Positions 22,801 through 34,981 of a stretch of DNA of 64,000 nucleotides are shown piece by piece. Under the pieces are notes generated by a model. It had not been told where the DNA came from, did no database searches, and was given only the letters and a program-made list of their open reading frames with translations. Each line of letters opens with the position of its first letter. Within the stretch, counting starts at the first letter, position 1. This stretch comes from Armillaria gallica (lineage: Eukaryota; Basidiomycota; Agaricomycetes; Agaricales; Physalacriaceae): positions 2,790,001 to 2,854,000 of the forward strand of contig JBANDB010000006.1 in the NCBI GenBank assembly GCA_037576215.1. Direction: 5' to 3'. A program made the translations under genes and the position numbers.

Positions 22801-25800
22801 GTGAACAGAACCTATGTCTTCTATGTTGATTGGCGGTGACCTGAAAATGCTATTAGCTGTAGAAAAACTGACAAGCTCGTTCTAATCACCATTGAGCGTT
22901 CAACCCTGGAAATGCTACCGTTAACAACTTTTCCGGGGCGGCCCGAAGAGTGGTAAGGGGACACCGTTCGCCTGGGCTCAGTGTTGAACGGTCTCCTAGA
23001 GCGACGCCATGCACGCGGAAAACAATTGGCTCGGGTAGCTTGTTTTTGACCAGGAACCGAGGAGCAAGCGTTAAAACCTTCGTCAATTTGTACTTTCCTA
23101 ATCCTTCACCCCAGGATAATCCAACATGTAGCTCATCTAGTTTCGATGTCTGGGATGCTACGACCAGAGCCGTCTCTGCAGCGGGAGCCTCCACGCTAAA
23201 ATGCTAAGACAGGAGTGAGTTGAGATTCGAATAAACGGTCGTTAAATCCGAGACCTTCGACCAGGCGGAGTCCCCCAACTTCAAACAGAATTCGTGCCCA
23301 TTATCCGCTTGATGAGATAGTACTAAGACAAGGTCAATGAACGACCTAGCTCGAATGGCAAATAAGGCATACAAAATGGTAGTGGCTTCGTAAGTTCGTC
23401 TGTGAGCCAAATGTTATCGACGGATTAACAAGGTAGATAAAGGGTGAAAAACCTGGACGATCGTCTCCTGCTACATCTTGAGATCGTGTCGATCGAACCG
23501 ATCGGATAGCAAAGGGCAATCCTGTTTTATTGACAACGACGTAAGGGCTGTATATTTGGACCTTAAAAGCGCCTCCTGAATCGGGATACCGCCTGTGGGG
23601 AATTGTGTGTTGGTGTTAATGTGTTGCCAGTTAGGTGAAAGGTAGGCTGACACGTAGTTCAATTTGAGCGTTAACTTTCTGCCCTTGGGATCTTTGAGAC
23701 TAAGTCGCTTTTCTACATCAAAGTCAGAGTTTTCGTCGGTATTTATGATGGCAAATTCGCTTTGTTCGAACACTGGAACAAATTAAGTGCTCTTCGTATT
23801 CATTAAAGACGAAAGTACCCACCGCTGTCCTCTATGTCAACATTGAGCAAGACCAGGTGACCAAGTTCAACAGAATGCACAGGCATTACTCCTCCTTTAC
23901 GCAGATAGCTTCGCCAATTCTGGTCGGTGTCCTTGTCATAGACGCGGTATTGGAGATTGTATGGGAGTAGATTCTCCAGCTCTAGAGGTGCCCGAAGCTT
24001 CAGATTGATCTTCGGATATCTCCTGGCAGAGCGTTTAACGTTTAGCAATAACCTGATACTAACTTGAACTCGCTCACCTCAAACCGGAATCCCGGAAATC
24101 TGTATCGACACATGCCTGGAAGCGAAACGCGGCTTCACGCGGATCATTATGAGGACATCTGACAGTAAAGCTTTTTATTGAAATGAGGTCCTCCCATCGG
24201 ATCGCAGGACACCACTTGTACCCGAATCCCTCTAAAAAGCGGGGCTCAATAACATAATTTCTGCAAACAGAGTGCGACCTACGATCAGGTTGTATTCTGA
24301 TCCTGTGACTGGCAACGGCGTCGATAGGTATGGCGTAGTCTTGACCAGGAACGATTTTCTCGAGAGAATGGACGGGTTGACCACGGTCATCAACAAGCGT
24401 GACTTCTAGGGGATAAAGTGTGTGATTCTCAACCTTGTAAGTCGAACGTATGGTGACGACTTTGACGTTGTCGATGACTTTGACTTCGCACAGTAGGCGA
24501 TTCACAAGCTTCTCAGTTCGTGGCTTCAAAGGGAAGGTAAATTCTCCTTCTCTGTCGACTGGAATGCTTCGAATTCGCTCCCAAGGTGTGCCAACCACCT
24601 GCACGCCTATGCAATGCTGTCCTGACGATGAAACATGCTGTTGATACTTTAACATGGGCTGTAACAGATTAGGGCAAAGCTCACCTCTCTCAGAGCCTTC
24701 CAGTCGTCAAATCGCCAGTCCTTCGTTTCATCATTCAAGATCTTGACAGATTCCCCGTCATTTGAACCTCCATTACCAGTGTCATCTGACCACGCCTGGA
24801 TGGTGGAGCCTGTTCTATTACGAATGCGGTAAGGCGCATAACTGCCGCGGGCTCTTTGAAGAACACGTTCTCCTTCTTCGCTCCACATATTTGCCGTAGT
24901 AATGGCTAACTCTGCAAATGTTGTACTGAGGTTCAAGTCCAGACGTTCTCGAGCTGAAAGTCCAATATTGATACCGCTAGCAACATCATCTTTGGAAGCC
25001 TGCTCCGGTTGAATAAGATGATCGCGGGTAATAGAACCAGCAAGCTTACTGTGATTGTAAATGTCCAAGGGTCGATTACTGAAAGAGGCTACGTGAATAA
25101 AGGCAGGCTATGACCGAGAGAAACATACGAGGTTCCCAATGAGAATTAGTGAGGTTCCAGTAACTGATGTGCGTTGCCATTGTGGTTGTAGCGTGCAACT
25201 ATGTAAGAAACGATCAAAATGTTCCTTCATAACCGATACAAGAGACGTACTGCACCCGACCAGTCCTTTGCGCCGACAATGAATCTTTTCACTCTGAGAT
25301 GTAGCATTGGTTGCTCATGCATGTCTCCGATCAAGACAAGACGGAACCCATCGAAGGAACCTTTTAACTGTTCACAAACCACGTCAATGAAATTGTACAT
25401 ACTTTTGAGAAAATGGCTTCACCTGTTCCTTTGTCATTGATATACGAGCCTTACCGACCGGATGTGAACGACTTCTTGTAGCACTCTTGGATGATTTTTT
25501 GATGGATACCTGGGTATCAGATCTTGGAACGGACTGAGAGCTGACGACTCGGTTGGTGGGACCATCCGACTGGGAGTTTCCGTGAAGTTCAATAGCCTTA
25601 TTGACGATGGCAGTGATCAGTTTGATATCGCGGTATGATGCTCGAAATACGATGGGTTTAGCATTGACTTCAATGCTTGTCATTTGATGCGACGTAGTTG
25701 ACCGACTGTCCAGTGAAAAGGTCATGTCGACATCATCTAGGAAACGGACGGTCTCGGACTCTTTCCCCATGGATATCAGGGACATTCCCAGGCGGTTGAT

Positions 25801-28800
25801 ATTGAGCGCAAGGATACCCTAGCGATCTTGCATGAGCGGGTATATATATTTGCACGTCAGCAGACATACCTGCTGTGAAAGCATTATTTGCTTGACAGTG
25901 AGCTTGATAGATTGTGTATCAGCGTCAGCGTCATTTTCGAGAACATTGACAGAGACATCGTGTAAGTCAATACGGAAATCCAGACTTGACTGGTTATTTT
26001 CCAATCCGACACTGTCGCTTGTCGGCTGCGTCGCGGACTGTTTCTCGGCATCACTTGCGTCAAAGGCGCTGGTGAAAAAGTTGATCAATCGGAATACAGG
26101 ATCGACAGCAAAGATGATCTGAGGGGAGTCGATAGTCAAGATAGCCAAAGATGAACCTTGGGACCCTCCAGCCATGGTGTAGAGAATCATGAACTGGTTG
26201 CGATCATGCTGAGCGGCTGGGATGATTTCTCGGAATTTCGTATTGCCTGGTCTAGTATTGCTCATAGTGAATGACTTGAGCACCACCTGGGCTTCACCGG
26301 AGCCGTCTGATAGCATCTTGTACCGGAGTTCGCTCTGATTCAAGGCAAACCTCGCGATACCATGCTCTTTGAGTTTAACGGCAGTGGTAGCTAGTTCATC
26401 ATACAAATGAAGCTTCACCGTGTCGACGGTCACGACCAGATCTATGGTAGTCCAACTGCGACGATCTGCAGAGGGTACTATCTGTAGTTCGGGTCCTAAT
26501 TGCACCAACGTTTGTAGAGAGTTATCTGTAGCATCGGGCGTTGGAGAAGGAGTAACTGACGCCACCGATTCTGCTTCGGCGTATCCTTCGGGGGCTCCGG
26601 CCAGAACTCTAGGTATTGCTTGACTCAAGCGAATGAGAATTCCGTATTGGACTTGCGTCAAATGAAGTCGAACATCTGAGATCTTGACGGTCACCTGTAA
26701 TCCCGAGTTAACAGACAGGGTTTGCATACGCAAAGGCGAGCGTCCTACCTGTGTATCAGGCTGGTCTAGATCATGAGCTCGATCTATGCCGATCGCTTGA
26801 ACTACATCCGCAGTTACATCGATGTCATCAATGATTTTGAGTCCAGAGGGCTCATCACCAGAATAGATGTTGGAGACAAGTTGTATTCCTCTCAAACCGG
26901 TGGTGAACCTGTTAGGCTCTGTCTCCGATGAGCGGGCCGAGATTTCTCCTAACCGTAGTACGAGCGCGTCTCGGGAGCGTGCGGCATCTGAAGGAAACAC
27001 TACAATAGGTGACTTGACGGAGACGTCAAATCGCATCCGTTCAATCTCTGGGGCACTTTGAACCGCAGCCTGGGTAGCTGCATCATACAGGCCCTTCAGC
27101 TTGGCAAGCTTCACTAGGAACAAGTATATGTCATGCAGAGGCATTTCCAGAAAATGGAACTTGACAGAAGCTGCCTTCAAATCCACGAAGGTTTTGACGC
27201 CATTGTAAGCGTCCGCATCTGGGTCATATGTCTCGTACAGAAATTCAGCAAAGTTCTGCCCTTCGATGGACATGATCTGATCAAATTCTGGACAGACCGC
27301 GTATAGTTCGGAGTCGTTACTGAGCGACAAACTTCCGAGCCGACCAGATACGCGCATGGTTTTAGGCCGCAACAGCACGTCAACGTCTGCCGTCGACAAA
27401 GACAGTGTAGCCAGGCTCGCCTGCCCGTTCACAAGTACGACTATTAAGAGAATTACTAAGGACATGCGTAGACCACGATCGGCGCTTACCTTGAACGCTC
27501 GCTAGTTTGACTGCGACATGTATTTTTCCTCCTTCAGCGTTGCTTGCCTTGGGGGTGCCTACCTCCAGTGCACCGGATTGTGCTGGTTGGGCGACTATCT
27601 GATTGGTAGGTTGAGGAACGAAAGTGGTCATAATGAAATCGTATAGCGTGAGGACTGGTTCGGGCGCTGCACGGAAGATGAAAGTAGAGATCTTCACGTC
27701 GACCTTTTGTTCGATGCCATCATAAACACTGAAGAACTGGGGTGATTGCTGCTGAATACGGGTGTAACTGACACTCAAGAGGTCCTTGTCCTGTGACGAG
27801 TCCAGTTCCAAAGAAGACATGAATTTGATCGGATCGGCGTCCGGCTGAACGAGATCCATAGAAAGTGACCTGTTCGAATTTAATTAAAGAGTTCACATTA
27901 TCAAGTGAGTGCACTTACCGTAGATTCACATCTACCTTCATGTCATATTTAGCTAAGGCAAAAATCAAAGAAAACTTGTCGAGAGAAACATTTCCAAGCG
28001 GTTTCTCAACGTTGTCAGCTGTTGCTTTGGATAGATTAACTTTGAGCTCATCCACACGAAAATCGAAATCGAAAATGTGTTGATGGATATCTGGCCGCTA
28101 AATGTGACGTTAATAGGCACTCCAGGTTAGTACAGGTGATTGACAAACATCAACAAATTCATCACTAGCTTCATAAAATTCATCTTTTGACGCGACAGCT
28201 TCCCCGCCCTCAGCGTCGTCCTCGAGGTTGTACTCTTGTTCTCCTTGACTGAAAAGACCTGGTGCAAGTGGGAACTTTGCAGTGGCGTGGTTCGACGCAG
28301 GTGGTGCGTCATCGTTGCCGAACTTCGGTATGCAAACATCAACAAGTCGCATTAGCGATTTGTACTTGGTATCAGACAGGTTGACCTGTAAAGTCGGAAG
28401 ATTTCCTGATACCTTAAACCTCGAAAGACTCAAAACAGATGGTACGATGGAGTTTTGGACCTGAAGGTCAACATTAATACGCTCCACAAGGTGTAGTGCG
28501 TTGTCGTTCTCCGACGTCAAAGCCCTACGACACGATTCAAGATCATTACCAAGGATGAACTGCAGAAACCATCGAACGTGAGAAAAATTCTGACAGGAAC
28601 CATTTCACACTGACCTGGGCATCTTTCAACTTCAGTGACACTTTGTCGTACATCAGACCCTCGAGCCGTTTGTGGTCTTCATCACTGTATTGTTGATTAC
28701 GCTTGAGATGGACTGCTCGAATGGCGTCTTTATCCGCCAGATCGCTTTCAATTGCCATATGACCGGCATCGATGAGTAAATGCTTGCAGTATTTTGACGT

Positions 28801-31429
28801 TACACTATGGATATCAATATCAATATAGGCAAGATCCGCTTTCTGGAAAGCTCACTCCTCTGGGATGATGATGACAGGCGCGTTCATGTCCATCTGTATG
28901 TCGATCGTTTTGTGATTCTGGAGTGCAAATTCCAATCCAGCGCGTGTTTCCTTGCTCAGCCCTTCTAATGTTTGGCTGGCAGCATTCTATAGGATCGTTA
29001 GCTTTTGTACCAAAGTTCCATACGGTCTTACCAAGAGCGCTTCGACGGATTCAAGCTGGCTTTCCGGAGGTTTGAAGAATATGTAATCGCTTCTACGTAT
29101 CCTTTGTGGTAAACAATTTCCATGTGCCGCATGCGAACAGTCAATGCGTTATCGGCACGTTCGTCGAGTGGCTTGTGCTCGAACTTCACGAACAAGAAAG
29201 AGTCATCTTGGTCCTGCTCATCCCGGGCAGTCGGGATGTCTTTGACCGATACAATCTGAGGATGGATTGTCCCTTGAGTAGTCCCGTCGAATACTCCAAA
29301 TCCACCGAGCGAAACAGAAGCTTCTAGATTGTCTGCTCTTTGTATGGCGTTGGCTCGGAAATCGTCGAAGATGATGGAGATGATTTCATCAGCCATCCCG
29401 TGAGGATCCGTCCTCAGAACGAAAGACCCTTTATTCAGCCTGGCTGACAGGCGAGCTTTCAATGAGTCTCGCGGTGCTTCAAGAGCTTCAACGACTGCAC
29501 TCTTCTCATCGTAATCGAGGACCTCATAAAGCTGCTGTCGCTGCTCGTCAGTCATCGGCCCGCCAAACGCGGGGTCTTCTTGCTTGGTTTCTTCAGAAGA
29601 ACCCCATAGCCAACTGCCCCAGCTCTGCTTCGCTGGCTGTTGCTTGATCTTCTCCTCTTCCAATCTTTTCCGCAATGCTGTATCCTTGCGGAGTCTAGAG
29701 CGAGCGATAGACCTATAAAATCGAATGTCTTCATACGAAAGTTTTCTTTCCAAACCGTCCAAATCTTTCTGGTCCTATATATTGAAATGAAGAGTGTTTC
29801 AAAGTGGAAAGAAAGATGCCTCATGCTTACCACCAGAGGTAGGGCGCCCAACTGTTTTCGCTGAAACAGATCAACATATTTGTTTCTGTCGTCCCGGCGT
29901 TCTGCAAAATAGCCCCATGTCCATTTCCTCTTCTTCTCTCTCACTTCTTCCAATATCGCTACTCCAGCAAAGTGTAATCTGGCACCGGCTGCATTGATAG
30001 AAAACTCCTCATCGCCAGGACGATATTTGCGATACTAAGAGGGAGTGAGTTATGTTGTTTGGAATGGCGACCAACCTGATTACCTGATGCTGTCTAATAT
30101 ATACATGATACATATCCAGGAGAGATATTACATCTCGATATTGATGGTCGTCCAATGCGACACCTATCTCATCAAAGAATAGTTGCAAGTCGAGACGAGG
30201 CGTTTGGTTGTCCACTTTATGATTCACGACAACCTAAACAGAGGTCAATATAGGCAGCGGGTGAGGGCACTATGCACGGACTCTGCCTTCACCGGATACT
30301 GGCTTCAATATGAATTGGTGCTCTGCACTCTGCACTCCAGACGCGATCTGATCGTCGTTAGCGGATGTTGCTCAAGCATATATGCCAACACACCATATCA
30401 TGAAATTTCTGGATGGATTCAGTGGGAGGTAAGCCGGCTATACTCGAGGAGTCGGTGTCAAAGTATACTGCCAAAGATTGCAGATTCGCCAGCTGATTGA
30501 AAGTTAGACTATGTCCAACATGCGTGAAGTGAAAACAACCTTGTGAATGGCTCCGGCGGTACTCTCAATGAAGGAGGGCTGCCACTCTTCATCCACTGAC
30601 ACCGCTTCAAACCCTGCCAGTGTTAGTCCGGCGGCGAAGGGATGCTAATCGAGACATTAAGTTATTTCCCCGATAAACCGATAGCATATGCATACCCCTG
30701 GAACGCTCAATTTATCCTCATAACGAATATGGATATTCTTGACAGTAACTTGTAAGTTGTTGATTACTTTGGCCATCAGGCTTTGCCAAAGTCCCTGGTT
30801 TTGTGGTGAACTATCTGGAATGAAATAATGAGATGCTTGGAACACGAAATATTTGCCACCCACCTGAAGTAGTCTCGGCCTGGCCGCGCATGTGTAATAG
30901 TTCCGCATTTTCAAGACGCTCGGCTTTGGCTGCCTGTATTCGCTCTTCCTCCTCCTCCGGGTCATAGCTAGACTGAGTTGATGGAACTACCAAAATGTAG
31001 ACATCCTCGACCAGAACCTCGACCGGCTGGTTTCCCAGGTTCATCCAATGCAGGGAGAGGGTGAACTTCCCAAGGTGTCCTGCGCGCTATGAGACTGAGT
31101 CGGAGAGACAGAAGCTAGAAACACACCTTCTAACACGTCAACTGGAAGCCGAAACTTATCTAGCGCGCCCTTTTTCAATCGCAGGTTTTTGAGCGTCAGC
31201 TGACCTATTGACAGAATCAGTTTGACGACACAAAACACCTTGAGAGTAAGTACCTTGTCCGATTCCATAATTGACTTGGTTCATATCCAAGTTCTCCACA
31301 TACGGGGCAAGGATACGGTTGAAGAGCTAGGATTGTTGGAGAATCCAAATGAGTAAGTGCGCTCCATTTTTATGATAATGTAACACCTACAACATTCAAT
31401 ACTTCCTTCCCCGGGTTCATCCACCACAT
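19852..31429 (-). CDS. VPS13: VPS13 bridge-type lipid transfer protein
   Basis: Rod-shaped protein that moves bulk phospholipid at membrane contact sites. The gene fills 11.6 kb with many short introns; I did not fix each one, so treat the span as start to stop. The N-terminus [12 protein letters not shown] joins [23 protein letters not shown], the fungal chorein start. Next come [41 protein letters not shown] text near 30.7 kb, long beta-strand repeats, the VAB/SHR-BD region near 22-25 kb, then [26 protein letters not shown] and [17 protein letters not shown] of the C-terminal ATG2-like part, and a final PH-like domain ([20 protein letters not shown], 20070-19852). The largest exon is about 25.9-27.4 kb. 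One apparent one-base frame break lies near 29080 (see findings). Length should be near 3000 aa, as expected. Confidence 0.92.
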
Positions 31430-32292
31430 GGTGAAAAGTTAAAGGCGTCGTAGAAGAAATAATGCAAGTAGATGGAGGGTAAAGCGCAAATGAGGAATGT
31501 GCGTCATAAGCGCGTCAGCTTCTACAATCAACAACGCCACACAATGGAATTTTGCATCATAAGTCATGAATCATCATTGGTTCTGATCGTTCCTAAACAA
31601 CTGTAACGTTTCCTGTTTCGCTTTATTTAAAGATTCAAAGAAACCACCATCCTGATGCGACACAACGGACTCTCCGAATAACAACAAAATTATTCCATAC
31701 TCACCAAATACCAAATGTAAATTAATCTGTCCTCCCTGATGAATTTTCTTGAATTGTATTTAGATCCCGTGTCGATCGTGTGTTGATATCGAGGAATGTC
31801 TCAGGCTCTTGGCAAATATAGCGCCTCCGGTTCGCCCCGCAGCGCCCTCACCCCGCTGCCCCGCGCCCCACAATGATCCCCATGGACGCTAATGATGAAG
31901 GGATCAGATTTGCATTCAACTTGCACGTTCTGGGCGCACGGCTTCCACCTCAAGCGTAATACTTAACCTTGTGATACCCACGTATTCAGTACTCAAGGTT
32001 CTAGGGAATCTCGCGATTCTGCGTCTCGGAGGCAAGTGATACACTCGTATCATGTTTGTAAATGTCTCATGCCCCCAAAATGACTTTCTTGCTACCTCCA
32101 GACAATACTAGTACGTATGTTGATGTCTAGACTTTATGCCATTGGCTCTAGACTAACACGTCTTGCGGAGAGGTAGTTCCGACCGTGTCCGTGGATCCGA
32201 CCTTTCCCGTGACTTAGACGGGTCGACCCACTATAAATTTCGGGTTTGCCTCGCTTTCACGTCACCTTCAACTATTTACTATCACACACAAA
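31430..32292. other. Intergenic region upstream of VPS13
   Basis: No open frame with coding character. A GC-rich patch (about 31820-31875) contrasts with A/T-rich flanks. Lies between divergent starts of VPS13 and a doubtful small plus-strand gene, so it should hold the VPS13 promoter. Confidence 0.45.
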
Positions 32293-33053
32293 ATGGTGTC
32301 CTTTTTGTCCGAGTCTTCAATGCAATCTCTAGAGGTGCCCCATCTGCTCGAGGACTCACCTGAGCCTCAGTTTGAGGTCCCGCTCAACGAAGTAAATGCC
32401 CTTCAGCGTCTTCTTCGTATGGATTACTAACGACCCCTCCATAGTTGGGAAATCTTCATGACGCAGTCGAACCGTTTACAAAGTAAATACCATCCTTCTC
32501 GTCTATTAGCACTTCCTGATTGAGGGGCGCTAGAGCTATTATGCGGGCGGGAAATGCCTCAGTTCGACTCCACTGCACTGTGCCGACGTGGTGCCCTCGT
32601 CAGACATATGTAAGTCAACCTTTGTCCGCCTATCTCAAAAATTAATCATAGCATAGGCCTTGACCTTCACGATTTACACGACTTACGGTCTCGCTGTCTC
32701 TTATTTATCCACGATCTGCTTCAGGCTTTGCGTTCCTCAGGAGTACGTGGGACACTTATTAATCGTTGTATCCGAAAACTGGTCTCTAATCGGTTGACGG
32801 ATATAGATTCACGCGTCTTACAGTCTTGCGCCGTCGAACTCGTCTCTCTGTCTCGTCTGCGCTTCTCCCCCTGACCTGAAAGGATCTCAAGTCACATCTT
32901 TCGTTGTCGACATCCTGCAGCACACCAAACTGAGCAAAAGGTTATTCGGTTCCATACCCTTCCAATCCCGCTTATCCACTGACGATTACCGTGACAGGGA
33001 AAATGTTATTCTTGCAGATCTAAAATCGTGCCCTAGCCTTATCATCACTTAGC
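32293..33053 (+). CDS. Doubtful small multi-intron gene or gene remnant
   Basis: Not recognised. An ATG at 32293 opens 33 codons (starting MVSFLSESSMQSLEVP) that end at a good donor; the following intron 32392-32444 has a CTAAC branch and TAG acceptor. Further clear intron signals occur at 32483-32533, 32610 to about 32656, and around 32948-32999. Reading frames between them can be joined in more than one way and I could not settle one path. One path gives text ending REN-VILADLKSCP and a stop at 33051. A segment with a run of alternating hydrophobic residues (SQVTSFVVDILQHTKLSK) vaguely recalls PCL-type cyclins, but this is weak. It may be a short lineage-specific gene or a decayed one. Confidence 0.3.
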
Positions 33054-33540
33054 CGTCTCAATCGCATGGACATGTTCATTTTCATTGATGGGAATCTTTT
33101 GGTTGCATTCATGTATTACCCCGAGCAATTGTACATCCTATAATCATCGCATTCTTAACACGCGTGGAACTGGTACAAGTGCCCATGAGTACCTTTTCAT
33201 ACGGATGAGCCCGGTGAATCGAAGCCGCAAAACTTGAACACAGGCAGACTGAGGCCGAAGAAGCCTGTAGCCGTGTGCTATCCTCCGAAAATATCACGCC
33301 AGAACCAAGTATCTAAACATAAAGGCTACGGTATCCTAATATCACGTCTAACGTTGCTTCGATGCCGAGGCCCGAATAACGTTTTTCTTCGCTGCCTACT
33401 CCTTACGCACGTCAAATCGGCGGACATCGTGTGGACAAAGTGAGCCGAGGGGCAAAACACATGCCTTCGGATCACGTGAAAGGGCCCCAACTTTTTGGAT
33501 TTCAACCCGGTCCTTCGAGTTTTTCCTTCCATCCGACGAA
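33054..33540. other. Intergenic region upstream of the ELO gene
   Basis: No coding signal seen. It probably contains the elongase promoter; a CTTCGAGTTTTTCCTTCC pyrimidine-rich stretch lies just before the start codon. Confidence 0.4.
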
Positions 33541-34774
33541 ATGCTCGCTGACTTTCTTGAGGCTCATCTCCCCTCCCTTCCCCGTCATCTTCACTCTTAT
33601 GTACCAGGCCAGACACCACTTTCGACTACGTCCTCGGTCCTCGCGACATTATTGTCGTATCTCGTCACTATCTTTGGTGTACAGGCCATGATGAAAAATC
33701 GCCCCCCTCAGAAACTCAACACTCTTTTCCAAATACATAACGTTATTCTCAGCGGCGGCAGTTTCATTTTGCTCGTTCTCATGGCGGAGGAGATCTTGCC
33801 AATTTTGTGGAAGAGGGGTATTTTCAAGGCCATCTGTGCTGAAGAGTCGTGGACACCTGTGAGCTATGATTGCTTCTGCTATGCGCCGGTTCTTACTCTT
33901 TTACAGAGAATGGAATTTTACTACATGATCAACTACTATTTCAAGTATCTGGAGTTGATTGACACGGTATTCCTCGCGTTCAAGAAGAAACCTCTGGGTC
34001 AGTGTTTCTTGCTTTCTGTACTTGTTGTTTCCTCAAGGGATATGCAGCGTTCTTGCATGTTTTCCATCATTCTGCCACGGCCTTGCTCTGCTACTCTCAA
34101 CTCAACGGAAGAACCAGTATCGTGAGTGACGGGTTTTCTGACGTGGCTATTGGTCTGATCTGTTCAACCTAGTCATGGACTGTCATCTCCTTGAACTTAA
34201 CTGTGCACGTCTTAATGTGTAAGCCGCGGGCTGACGTGTATTTGATGAAACTCAACGTCGTATCAGATTACTACTATTACGCAACTGCTGGCGGCAAGAA
34301 AATCTGGGTATGTCACGCTTGCTTAATGTGATTAGCTCAATGCTAACGGGTCTCTAGTGGAAGAAGTACTTGACGTTGATGCAAATAATTCAGTTCGTCA
34401 TTGACCTGTTTTTGGTTTACTTTGGGAGTGAGTGTTACGTCTCCGGGTGAGCTTTCGGCTGACTTGCGAATCAGCATATCAACATTTCGTCTTTGCGCGT
34501 CGTAAAGACCTTCCTCACTTTGGGAACTGCGCCGGAGCTGAAAGCGCGGCTCTCTTTGGTTGTGGACTTCTGACTAGCTATCTCTTCCTTTTCATCAACT
34601 TCTATTTCCAAACATACAAGAAGCCTGCTAAGGGAATTAAAGGTAACGGTATCGCTAACGGAAACGGGAAAGTGTGGGTGTTCTGTTCGATTCCCTGGGC
34701 ACTTCTGAACATACCCCTAGGCACAAGAGCGAGTAGACAGCACTGGTCGGGTTAGATATGATGATGGACGATAA
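33541..34774 (+). CDS. ELO-family very-long-chain fatty acid elongase
   Basis: Condensing enzyme (3-ketoacyl-CoA synthase) of the endoplasmic reticulum that extends fatty acyl-CoA for sphingolipids. Seven exons (33541-33997, 34048-34121, 34173-34218, 34267-34307, 34358-34427, 34475-34671, 34721-34774) give 312 aa. Landmarks: KYLELIDTVFLAFKKKPL, then the catalytic histidine box LHVFHHSATALL (HXXHH), the NLTVHVLMYYYYYATAGGKK segment, WKKYLTLMQIIQFVIDL and the final helices ending YFQTYKKPAKG. Several membrane helices are apparent. The short C-terminal tail is charged but lacks an obvious KKXX retrieval signal. Closest in style to yeast Elo2/Elo3; chain-length preference cannot be read. Confidence 0.93.
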
Positions 34775-34981
34775 CGTCGGGCACCTTAATATTATACCCG
34801 TGGAAGCATTACTGTTGTCAGCATAATAATAGATTTGGCTTCCACCTCTTGAACAGCGAGCGCGAAATATGAAATGTTTAGTGGCGTATCAGTTTAGCTT
34901 GAGCGCCGACAAGTCGTCTCTTTGTGGACAATGTGGCAGTGAAACACAGCTGATCATTCCGTTCTTCTCACTCGTTCTTCC

